A stretch of 59,381 bases of DNA, taken from Rhodanobacteraceae bacterium (GTDB lineage: Bacteria; Acidobacteriota; Terriglobia; Terriglobales; Acidobacteriaceae). The stretch spans positions 1 through 59,381 of the forward strand of contig CAJCHN010000145.1 in assembly GCA_903970285.1 (NCBI GenBank), read 5' to 3'. A model generated the notes under the pieces. The model saw nothing but the letters and a program-made list of their open reading frames with translations. It made no database searches and was not told the DNA's origin. Below, piece after piece: positions 1 through 7,461 of the stretch. Made by a program: the position numbers and the translations under genes. Position 1 is the first letter of the stretch; each line of letters opens with the position of its first letter.

Positions 1-302
<302 letters not shown>

Positions 303-311
303 TCTTGGTTT

Positions 312-349
312 GCATGCTACCCGGCGACAGGGGTCGGGGTAGATCATGC
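312..349 (-). other. leader hairpin next to the 16S 5' end
   Basis: The arms 312-322 and 337-349 pair as 5 bp (GCATG/CATGC) plus 6 bp (CTACCC/GGGTAG) with a 2-nt bulge and a 14-nt loop. It sits about 10 nt upstream of mature 16S, where maturation signals or leader structure are expected. The structure is seen directly; the role is inferred. Confidence 0.55.
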
Positions 350-440
350 GCCCCCGAACTCGAAAGTTCCGGAGGTTTATAACTAGTGAGAATGACTAAA
401 CCAAATTTCGCATCATCTCACGACTGGCATGTTCAACTAT

Positions 441-453
441 GTTGTCAAAGATC
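441..453 (-). promoter_or_regulatory. boxA-like antitermination element
   Basis: The minus strand reads GATCTTTGACAAC, close to the bacterial rrn boxA consensus (TGCTCTTTRACA type). It lies about 140 nt upstream of 16S and about 200 nt downstream of the promoter, where NusB/NusE-binding boxA elements usually occur. Confidence 0.65.
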
Positions 454-656
454 CTGACTCATTTCGCCTTGGCGGTGAGTTTTGGATCAAGGACCAGAAA
501 GGGCGGAGCCTCAGTCTTGTGTCCTCGAACTTATGTGCGCCGGGTTCGCTGTGAAACCTTCCCGGGGCTCAACTGGCAGAGCGCATCGTCGGATCGTTAT
601 ATCGCGTTACGCCAGCACCGTTGAGCTCGTGATTCGCGTTTGGGGCGAACTTTTCA

Positions 657-685
657 AGATTATCCAAGTTCGCCGCGCTTGTCAA
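657..685 (-). promoter_or_regulatory. sigma-70 promoter of the rrn operon
   Basis: On the minus strand a perfect -35 TTGACA (685-680) is followed by exactly 17 nt and a -10 TAATCT (662-657). Transcription should start near 650 and run into the 16S leader. This is the best-matching promoter in the window. Confidence 0.85.
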
Positions 686-1344
686 GCTCAGATTTTCGTC
701 CCGGATGGGACAGCGAGCAGGGCTTGATCAGCGTTCGGCGCCATATCACATTCGAAAAGCAAAAAACGCATCGGCTTTCACCGCGGAGCACTGAGCTCCA
801 TTTTGTTGCCGTGCCGCAAAGCGGCACTAACAGCGGAAGAGGAATTGGCAAGCGCCAGAATTCTTCCTGTACCTCAAACTTGCAGTGACTTGGGTTTGGA
901 TTCGGCTGGCACTTTGTGCTCTTACGCCGCCATCAAACGCTTGGACTGCGCTCCGTCGTCCCTTTGCGGCTCAGGTTCAGCCCAGGTGCGAAGCTTGTTC
1001 ATACTGCTGTCGTAGATTAGCGCATTTTCCGATCACTTGCAAGGCTTGCCTGCTAACTCGCTCTCGGCATCCGCTGCGTTTTCCCGACTTCCTGAGAGTA
1101 GCAGCGCCCCCAGGCCCGCGCAAGTCCCGTACTGTGAAAAAGTCACGGTATCGGTTGAAAACCAAGGTGGAGATCTCAGATTGTCATGTACCGGAGCTCA
1201 GAGCGCATTGATTGCAGGACGTTTATCTGATTTGTGGAGTGCGGAGGAGCCACCAGGAATTTCTGCAGAAATCGAAGCGCATGAATTCCGGGAGAGGATC
1301 TACCCCAGGATGATCGGCCTAGCCTCCGGCCTTTGGCTTTTCGG
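686..1344. other. intergenic region upstream of the rrn promoter
   Basis: I see no supported gene in these ~660 bases. Short open frames on both strands lack ribosome-binding sites and protein-like composition. The only clear structure is a perfect hairpin at 811-827 (GTGCCGC, 3-nt loop, GCGGCAC) with no T-tract on either side. Any UP element or Fis-like site is not obvious by eye. Confidence 0.6.
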
Positions 1345-1827
1345 CTACTGAATCGCAATCAGCCGTTGCCACTCATCGCTTTGCTGAGTCCAGCGATCGA
1401 CCAGGGCGTCCCGATCGTCACGTGGAACCAGCAGCGTGCCGTCCGACATGGGGATGATGGGCACGGGCACCCCCTCAAAAGGGCCGTTCACCCACCGCAG
1501 CGGACTCTTGGCGGGCTGCGTACTTGAACCAGCGGAGGGCGCCGACTGCGAGTCGCGTACTGGAAGGAAGCCGCCCTGGAAGATGACAATGCCGTGTGCA
1601 TCGGTGACCCGGCAGAAGGTTTCGCCGGCATATTCGCTCGGCTGACATGCTACCCAGGTCCCTTGCCGCTCGTTATGATCGAGGTCATATCCGGTCGGCA
1701 GAAAGCGTGAGTCCGCGGGCATGTTCTTCGGCAGGACAGGATCCAGCGCGAGGTTTGCCCGGGAGATGATGACCACGGCAGCCAAAACAACACAGCAAAA
1801 AAGGACAACCTTGCTTCCGGTACTCAT
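1345..1827 (-). CDS. hypothetical protein with N-terminal membrane anchor or signal
   Basis: A 160-residue protein I do not recognise. Residues ~6-25 form one hydrophobic segment (VVLFCCVVLAAVVIIS), either an uncleaved anchor or a signal sequence. The rest is polar, with two Cys (in VACQPSE and ETFCRVTD) that could form a disulfide outside the membrane, and a low-complexity Ser/Ala/Pro linker around residues 92-106. The start at 1827 has only a weak purine-rich site upstream. It lies 85 bp downstream of the MarC gene on the same strand, so co-transcription is possible. Codon use matches its neighbours, so it is probably real. Confidence 0.7.
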   Translation of the reverse strand: MSTGSKVVLFCCVVLAAVVIISRANLALDPVLPKNMPADSRFLPTGYDLDHNERQGTWVACQPSEYAGETFCRVTDAHGIVIFQGGFLPVRDSQSAPSAGSSTQPAKSPLRWVNGPFEGVPVPIIPMSDGTLLVPRDDRDALVDRWTQQSDEWQRLIAIQ

Positions 1828-1912
1828 GCGATGCCCCGAATCTGGAAGTTCGTGGTGGAATGCTCTGAGCTTTGTGGTGCAACCATAGCGCTGCAGTTTG
1901 GCGAAGGCAAGG

Positions 1913-2656
1913 TTAATCGTTCGGTCGAGCTACTACACCGAGATCGACCATGCCGTTCACGAAGTACTGCACGGCAAGTGCGACCAGCAGCAGGCCCATG
2001 ATACGCACCAGGATGCGGATGCCAGTCTCGCCCAGCACAGTGGCCACGCGATCGGAGTTGCCGAGAACCAGGTAGCAGATGAATGCAGTGATAAGAATTG
2101 CGGCGAGGATCGCCGCGATCAACTTCCAACTTCCCTGCGCCTGCCCCACCAGCACCATCACGGAGGTAATCGAACCCGGGCCGGCCAGCATGGGGATGCC
2201 AAGCGGAACAATGCCGGCATCCTCTTTAGCCGCGGCAGCTTCGGTCTCGGGACCGGTCTCTTGCGTCTGCGACCGCTTGGCGCTGAGCATGTCCAGTCCG
2301 ATCAGCAGCAGGATAATACCGCCGGCGATCTCGAAGGCCGGCAACGTGATACCAAACATGCGGAAGATGTACTGACCGGCAAGCGCAAACGCCGACAGCA
2401 CCACCAGGGCGGTGATGCTCGCCTTGCGTGCGATCGTCCGGCGGCGCAGCTTGTTGGCGCCTGCGGTGACGGCGAGAAACGTCGGGAGCGCGGCGAACGG
2501 ATCGACCAGGAAGAAGACGGAGCTGAGGGCCAGCAGGGAGAAGCGGACATAGGCCGAGTGCTGCAGACCGGAGAGCATCACCTCGGGCGGAACGAACGAC
2601 GGGAACGCGAACAACATCAGGGCAGCAGAGGCGGGGAGATTCATGACAAAAGACAT
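1913..2656 (-). CDS. MarC-family integral membrane protein
   Basis: A 247-residue, six-segment membrane protein matching the MarC/UPF0056 family. Family-like stretches are FFLVDPFAALPTFLAVTAG near the N-terminus and GIPMLAGPGSITSVMVL in the middle, on either side of a charged loop (KRSQTQETGPETEAAAAKED). Members are often annotated as multiple-antibiotic-resistance or NAAT transporters, but the function is unsettled. The frame stays open to 2842, which would overlap the divergent ilvE start, so I chose the ATG at 2656; the ATG at 2644 is also possible. No strong ribosome-binding site is seen at either. Confidence 0.85.
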   Translation of the reverse strand: MSFVMNLPASAALMLFAFPSFVPPEVMLSGLQHSAYVRFSLLALSSVFFLVDPFAALPTFLAVTAGANKLRRRTIARKASITALVVLSAFALAGQYIFRMFGITLPAFEIAGGIILLLIGLDMLSAKRSQTQETGPETEAAAAKEDAGIVPLGIPMLAGPGSITSVMVLVGQAQGSWKLIAAILAAILITAFICYLVLGNSDRVATVLGETGIRILVRIMGLLLVALAVQYFVNGMVDLGVVARPND

Positions 2657-2737
2657 AACAGTCCATTGTTTCACGTTTCTGCAGCGGAGACGCCTTTTGA
2701 CCACCACCTCCGCGCCGGACGAAGACCCGCAAGCCGA

Positions 2738-2743
2738 TATAAT
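2738..2743 (+). promoter_or_regulatory. -10 element (TATAAT) upstream of ilvE
   Basis: A perfect TATAAT lies 22 nt before the ilvE ATG and ~10 nt before its ribosome-binding site (GAAGGAGAG). No good -35 hexamer is present at 16-18 nt spacing. Confidence 0.5.
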
Positions 2744-2765
2744 CGGATGATTGAAGGAGAGACGC

Positions 2766-3722
2766 ATGCCTTTGCAGACGACGAAGAACATCTGGCATAA
2801 CGGAGAGTTGATCCCATGGGAGAAGGCGACGATCCACATCATGTCGCATGTGGTTCACTACGGATCGTCGATCTTCGAGGGCATCCGCGCCTATACCCAG
2901 AGCGGATCGGGTTCCGCGCCGAGTGCGGGCATCTTCCGCCTGGAAGAACATATGCAGCGTTTTCGCGACTCCGGGCATATCTACCGCATGCCGCTGGGAT
3001 ATACCGTTGCGGAACTTTCGCAGGCGGTGATCGATGTCGTTGAGGCCAATGGTGTCGCACCCTGTTACATCCGGCCGGTGGCGTTTCGCGGCTATGGCGA
3101 GGCGGGGATCAATCCGCTCACCAGCCCGGTGGAGGTGTACATCGCCAACTATCCATGGGGCAAGTACGTTCCGGGCAACGACGGCGCGAACGTGTGCGTT
3201 TCGAGCTGGAACCGGCATGCGCCGAATACCATGCCGACGCTGGCCAAGGCCGGCGGAAACTACCTGAATTCGCAGCTGATTCGCATGGAAGCCGAGATCA
3301 ACGGCTACGACGAGGGCATAGCGCTCGACGTCCATGGGCTGATCTCCGAAGGATCGGGGGAGAATCTGTTCCTGGTGCGCGGCGGGGTGCTGTACACGAC
3401 TCCGCTTTCGAGCTCCGTGCTGAACGGGATCACCCGGAGTTCGGTGCTGACGCTGGCCAAGGACCTGGGGATTCCGGTCATGGAGCAGACGCTGCCGCGG
3501 GAGATGCTGTATATCGCGGATGAGGCATTTTTCACCGGCACCGCCGCCGAGGTGACGCACCTGCGCTCGGTCGACCGGTATCTGGTTGGAGATGGGACCA
3601 TGGGTCCGGTGACGAAGGCGATCCACGACGAGTTCTTCGGCATTGTGCATGGGACCAAGCCGGACCGGCACAACTGGCTGACGCCGGTCTCCGTGAAGGC
3701 GGAAGAGCCGGTCGCGGTTTAG
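2766..3722 (+). CDS. ilvE: branched-chain amino acid aminotransferase
   Basis: A 318-residue PLP fold type IV enzyme that transfers amino groups between glutamate and the keto acids of Leu, Ile and Val in the cytoplasm. Class IV signatures are visible: GSSIFEGIRAY near the N-terminus (phosphate/substrate side), the PLP-lysine region TLAKAGGNYLNSQL, then GLISEGSGENLFLV and DEAFFTGTAAEV. Length and order fit bacterial IlvE. I chose the ATG at 2766, which has GAAGGAGAG ideally spaced, over the in-frame start at 2751. It is divergent from the MarC gene and no other branched-chain biosynthesis gene is nearby. Confidence 0.95.
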   Translation: MPLQTTKNIWHNGELIPWEKATIHIMSHVVHYGSSIFEGIRAYTQSGSGSAPSAGIFRLEEHMQRFRDSGHIYRMPLGYTVAELSQAVIDVVEANGVAPCYIRPVAFRGYGEAGINPLTSPVEVYIANYPWGKYVPGNDGANVCVSSWNRHAPNTMPTLAKAGGNYLNSQLIRMEAEINGYDEGIALDVHGLISEGSGENLFLVRGGVLYTTPLSSSVLNGITRSSVLTLAKDLGIPVMEQTLPREMLYIADEAFFTGTAAEVTHLRSVDRYLVGDGTMGPVTKAIHDEFFGIVHGTKPDRHNWLTPVSVKAEEPVAV

Positions 3723-3776
3723 GCAGCAGAAGTGGCCGGCGGTGTAGACTTCACCCCTGCCCCGGCCTTTTTTGAT

Positions 3777-3788
3777 GCAAAGTATTCA
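3777..3788 (+). repeat. GCAAAGTATTCA motif, single copy
   Basis: This 12-mer is identical to the start of one of the two direct repeats at 51005-51074. It lies in the convergent gap between ilvE and the diguanylate cyclase gene. Confidence 0.35.
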
Positions 3789-3827
3789 TAGAAGGCACTT
3801 ACGGTCTGACATCGAAGACGGAGTGCA

Positions 3828-5120
3828 TCAAGAGTTGTGCAGCGGCTCCGGCGCAACTGAGATGCGACCCGCAGCGAAATTTCCTCGCGACTGCTTCTGC
3901 TGGTACATGCGGGCATCCGCGAGCTTGCAGAGCGTCTGACCATCCCGGGCCTCTTCCGGGTATACGGCAAATCCGATGCTGCCATCGAGCGGGAGCGACG
4001 TGGATCCAGGGGCTCTGACTCCCTGGATGGCGTAGCGAAGAGCCTCGGCGATGCGGGTGCAGCTCTCAGGATCGGCGAGGTCGTTGACGATCACGGAGAA
4101 TTCGTCCCCTCCGCAGCGGGCCAGGGTGTCGGATCCGCGCACCTTACGCTTCAGCCGGTCGGCGACGCGGCGCAGGACGAGGTCGCCGGCCTGATGTCCC
4201 AGCGTGTCGTTGACGTTCTTGAATCCGTTGAGATCGATGGCGAAGACGGCGGCGCTCAGACCGGTGCGGCGTGAACGTTCGAGCGCAAGGGCCAGCCGGT
4301 CGTCGAAGAGGCGGCGATTGGGCAGGCCAGTGAGCGGATCCTGCAGGGCTTCATGCTTGCGCCGCAGCGTCTCGTCTTCAAGCAAGACGATCAGCATGCC
4401 GATGACAACAAAGAACTTCTGTATGTTCCAGACCTGTTCAATGATGCTGTCCGCGTAGGGGTGTCCGAGGTTGAGCGGATATGCGAGGAAGCACATGGCC
4501 CAGATGACGAAGGCGACCATGATGACCCAGGCCCCGATGCAGTCGGGCCGGGCGCTGCGGCGGAAGGACAGGGCGACCAGCAGGTAGAGGCAGGCGAGAC
4601 CCCAGTAGACCACCTCGCGGCCGCGGCCGCTCGCCGCCAGGTAGAGCATGGGCAGCCACATGGTGAGGTGGATGATGACCAGCAGGGAACGTGAGCGGCG
4701 GCGCAGCCGGGCAAAGAAGAGCAGGTAGGTGATGCCGAAGACCACGCTGAAGGAGGCGACCAGCACCGAGGTTCCGGCGCTGAGCATGTCCAGTCCGAAC
4801 AGGGTGGTGAGCAGGAAGAGTGGGACGGCGGGCAGCAGGAAGTGTGGCAGGTGCGAGGTTCCGGGAAGCAGGTCTCGCCGGGCTGCCCAGCCGAAGACGA
4901 CCGCGGCGAGCAGGTAGGCGTCGAGGGTGATGACGTGGGTAAGCGGCGTGAGCAGACCGGAGGCGTGGATGACCGCGGCGGCGATCATCTCAATAAGGAT
5001 GAAGGTCAGGCCAAGCAGCCAGACATCCACGCGCTCGTCCTTGTGGCGATTACGGAACCACGCAAGAACGCCCATCAGGACGAGCATGCCGACGATGTCA
5101 GGAAGCGAGAGAAGGCTCAT
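3828..5120 (-). CDS. membrane-bound diguanylate cyclase (GGDEF)
   Basis: A 430-residue protein with six to eight hydrophobic segments in residues ~5-250 and a C-terminal GGDEF domain that should make cyclic di-GMP from two GTP. The domain opens with HEALQDPLTGLPNRRLFDDR, and the active site reads RCGGDEFSV, a complete GGDEF. An RGSD motif lies five residues before GGDEF, matching the RxxD inhibitory I-site, so product inhibition is expected. There is no EAL or HD-GYP partner. The membrane part resembles an uncharacterised integral sensor domain. The gene stands alone; its upstream region contains short direct repeats and a hairpin (5195-5234). Confidence 0.93.
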   Translation of the reverse strand: MSLLSLPDIVGMLVLMGVLAWFRNRHKDERVDVWLLGLTFILIEMIAAAVIHASGLLTPLTHVITLDAYLLAAVVFGWAARRDLLPGTSHLPHFLLPAVPLFLLTTLFGLDMLSAGTSVLVASFSVVFGITYLLFFARLRRRSRSLLVIIHLTMWLPMLYLAASGRGREVVYWGLACLYLLVALSFRRSARPDCIGAWVIMVAFVIWAMCFLAYPLNLGHPYADSIIEQVWNIQKFFVVIGMLIVLLEDETLRRKHEALQDPLTGLPNRRLFDDRLALALERSRRTGLSAAVFAIDLNGFKNVNDTLGHQAGDLVLRRVADRLKRKVRGSDTLARCGGDEFSVIVNDLADPESCTRIAEALRYAIQGVRAPGSTSLPLDGSIGFAVYPEEARDGQTLCKLADARMYQQKQSRGNFAAGRISVAPEPLHNS

Positions 5121-5194
5121 GGCGACACAAGGATTGGCGCAACCACTGCCGCCCTGATCTGCTCGGAATACGCCGGCGCGGGTCGAGTGGATTT

Positions 5195-5234
5195 GACGTT
5201 ACAAGCTGTATCGACGTTACCCGCTCTTTCGGGT
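5195..5234 (-). other. possible structured leader of the diguanylate cyclase gene
   Basis: Two GACGTTAC direct repeats (5195-5202 and 5213-5220) are followed by a 5-bp hairpin, ACCCG/CGGGT (5219-5234), about 100 nt upstream of the cyclase start. It does not match the known c-di-GMP (GEMM) riboswitch consensus by eye. Confidence 0.25.
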
Positions 5235-5348
5235 CGACGCTATAACACAAGTCTGCCATACGGCGCAGGCAACCTTTTTGGGCTGGTCTGAGAAAGACGA
5301 TTCCATCAGGAGACAAGATCCCGGCGCCGGGAACTGATGGCGCCGAAA

Positions 5349-5774
5349 CTAGGAAGGAGCGACGTCGTTCTCATCGGCGGAGACAACGGTTCCCTGGTGG
5401 TAGAGAATCTGCCAGCCATCGGTTGTGCTCTGCCAGATGGTGGCCCGGCGGGTAAGGCGGTCGTTCTGCCGCAGCGAATAGGTGATGAGGTAGGTGTCGG
5501 GGCCGAGGCGACGCAGGGCATGGTCCGAGGTTTCCCAGTGCAACTGGTCTGCGAAGGCGGGGGGCTTGCCGGAGAGGCTGTGGAGGATGAAATGGCGGCT
5601 ATAACGCCGGCCGGAGGCACCGACCTCCCAGTAGTCAGCCGCCGTGGCTCGTTCGTAATCTGCCGTTGACGTACCGAAGCCCGCAGAATGAAAGATAGGC
5701 TCACGCCGTCGCAGTTCCTCAAGAATGGGCAGCAACTCGGGATCGGTATGGGTGAAGACGGAATTGATCTGCAT
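5349..5774 (-). CDS. NTF2-like protein (DUF4440-type)
   Basis: A 141-residue single-domain protein resembling the SnoaL/DUF4440 NTF2-like fold. It starts with a helical segment (LLPILEELRRREPIFHS) and then alternates strands ending in SLRQNDRLTRRATIWQS and GWQILYHQGTVV, the usual last two strands. Such domains form cone-shaped barrels that bind small ligands or act as small enzymes; the substrate cannot be read from sequence. There is no signal peptide, so it is probably cytoplasmic. The start at 5774 is the first Met before the conserved helix. Confidence 0.75.
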   Translation of the reverse strand: MQINSVFTHTDPELLPILEELRRREPIFHSAGFGTSTADYERATAADYWEVGASGRRYSRHFILHSLSGKPPAFADQLHWETSDHALRRLGPDTYLITYSLRQNDRLTRRATIWQSTTDGWQILYHQGTVVSADENDVAPS

Positions 5775-5921
5775 GCCCCTGAATTGAATGCAGGTACCAT
5801 CTTGCAGCTTACTGCAAATGAAAGGGTGGTTAGCCTAGGAGAAGCGTCCACTGCGAAAGAGGAGCTTCTCGAAGACTTTCGAAGGCCTAACCGGAGGAAA
5901 ATTGGCTTTGAGACCTGAAGG

Positions 5922-7340
5922 TCAGTTGAGCCGGGCTCCGTGGGACTGCTCGATCGAAAGAGGAACGGTGGTCAGGTCTCCGTCTTCGCCGGCGTCTGGC
6001 CGAAGGTCGCGCACGTCCCAGCCGGGGAGAATCTGCGAGCCGGTGATCAGGCGGGCGCTGTCCTGGTAGGTGAGATAGGTCCAGATCCAGGAGCGGAAGA
6101 CGGAGAAGCGGTTGCGGAAGCCGACCAGGAAGAAAATGTGCACCATCAGCCAGGCCAGCCAGGCCGGAAATCCGCTCCAGTGGGCCTTGAAGGGCCACTC
6201 GATCTTGGCGACGGCGGCGGCCTTTCCGATGGTAGCCATGTCTCCTTTATCGAAGTAGCGGAAGCCTTTCTGGCTGACCTTGCTTCCGGTACGGTCGGCG
6301 AGCACCAGTTCGCCGATGCGGTGCGCCGCGTAATCGCCCATCTGCATGGCGGGCTGGGCGACTCCGGGAACCGGCTTGCCATCCTGCTGGAACTCGGCCA
6401 GGTCGCCGATGACGAAGACGTTCAACATGCCCGGCGGGTTGAGGTGCTGATCGACGATGACGCTGCCGCGCTTGTTGACAGGCACGCCGAGTTTCTTGCC
6501 CAGCGGCGAGGCCTGCACTCCAGCTCCCCAGAGGGTGCAGACGGAGTCGATGCGCTCGTTGCCGACCATGACGTATCCGGGCTGGACGTCGGAGACCTGG
6601 GCGCCGGTGCGCAGGATGACGCCGAGCTCGCGGAGCTGGCGGCAGGCCGCCTCCTGGAGGTCGGGCGGGTACATGCCGAGGATGTGGGGTGAGCCTTCGA
6701 GGATCATGACCTGCGCCATGGAGGGATCGATGTGGCGGAAGTCCTTAGTCATGTAGAGGCGGGCGATGTCGGAGATAGCGCCCGCGAGTTCGACGCCGGT
6801 AGGGCCACCCCCGACGATGACGAAGTTGAGGGCGGGGTGCTTGCCGGTCTCAAGCATCTCGCGCTCGGCGAGCTCGAAGGCGAGCAGCACGCGGCGGCGG
6901 ATCTCAATGGCGTCTTCGATGGTCTTGAGGCCGGGCGCGATGGAGGCCCACTGGTCCTTGCCGAAGTAGGAGTGAGTCGAGCCGGTGGCGAGGATGAGGA
7001 AGTCGAATTCGAGTTGATTGCCGCTGTGCAGCTTGACCCGGCCGAGCTTGACGTCGATGTCCTCGGCTTCATCCATGAGGACGTCGATGTTGCGATGATT
7101 GCGGAGAATTCCGCGAATGGGCTGGGCGATGTCCGCCGGGGAGAGCACCGCCAGGGCCACCTGGTAGAGCAGCGGCTGAAAGAGATGGTAGTTGCGCCGA
7201 TCGACCAGGGTGACGTCTACGGGGAGGTGCGCGAGGCCCTGCGCGGCGTGGATGCCGCCGAAGCCGCCGCCGATGATGACCACGCGCTGCCGGACGCGGC
7301 TGCCCGGTTGTGCTTTCGCTTCGCCGACTGGTGTCGCCAT
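5922..7340 (-). CDS. ndh: type II NADH dehydrogenase (NDH-2)
   Basis: A 472-residue FAD enzyme that passes electrons from NADH to quinone at the inner face of the membrane without pumping protons. Two dinucleotide folds are clear: VVIIGGGFGGIHAAQGL near residue 20 for FAD and FVIVGGGPTGVELAGAI near residue 175 for NADH. The flavin-contacting VFVIGDLAE comes later, and a hydrophobic C-terminal segment (LAWLMVHIFFLVGF) provides membrane attachment, as in this family. The ATG at 7340 follows CAGGAGAT at good spacing; the frame is open further upstream but composition there is not protein-like. It lies 121 bp downstream of the giant Ig-repeat gene on the same strand. Confidence 0.94.
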   Translation of the reverse strand: MATPVGEAKAQPGSRVRQRVVIIGGGFGGIHAAQGLAHLPVDVTLVDRRNYHLFQPLLYQVALAVLSPADIAQPIRGILRNHRNIDVLMDEAEDIDVKLGRVKLHSGNQLEFDFLILATGSTHSYFGKDQWASIAPGLKTIEDAIEIRRRVLLAFELAEREMLETGKHPALNFVIVGGGPTGVELAGAISDIARLYMTKDFRHIDPSMAQVMILEGSPHILGMYPPDLQEAACRQLRELGVILRTGAQVSDVQPGYVMVGNERIDSVCTLWGAGVQASPLGKKLGVPVNKRGSVIVDQHLNPPGMLNVFVIGDLAEFQQDGKPVPGVAQPAMQMGDYAAHRIGELVLADRTGSKVSQKGFRYFDKGDMATIGKAAAVAKIEWPFKAHWSGFPAWLAWLMVHIFFLVGFRNRFSVFRSWIWTYLTYQDSARLITGSQILPGWDVRDLRPDAGEDGDLTTVPLSIEQSHGARLN

Positions 7341-7461
7341 GTCGCAGATCTCCTGACGCAAAGGGTCATTCGTAAGATGCGCGGGGGATGCCGCGGGCGC
7401 GAAAGTTTCTGGGGTTTGGATGTCACGCGATCGCTTGCGCGTCAGCGGGAACGGAAGCGCT

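Larger units (their letters stand above)
303..656 (-). other. rRNA operon leader
   Basis: This stretch lies between the rrn promoter and the 16S 5' end and is probably transcribed as the pre-rRNA leader of about 340 nt. It is less GC-rich than the flanking genes and has no convincing coding frame. It holds a boxA-like element at 441-453 and a bulged hairpin at 312-349, both listed separately. The RNase III partner strand downstream of 16S is outside the window. Confidence 0.75.

Noticed and set aside
567-582. tRNA D-arm-like sequence (GCTC-AACTGGCA-GAGC)
   Set aside because: No acceptor stem, anticodon arm or T-arm (GTTCGANTC) could be fitted around it.
803-1351. Overlapping short open frames on both strands upstream of the rrn promoter
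   Set aside because: No ribosome-binding sites, no protein-like composition and mutual overlap; more likely non-coding.
2226-3671. Long open frame opposite ilvE and the MarC gene
   Set aside because: Antisense to clear family members on both parts; a product of high GC and codon bias.
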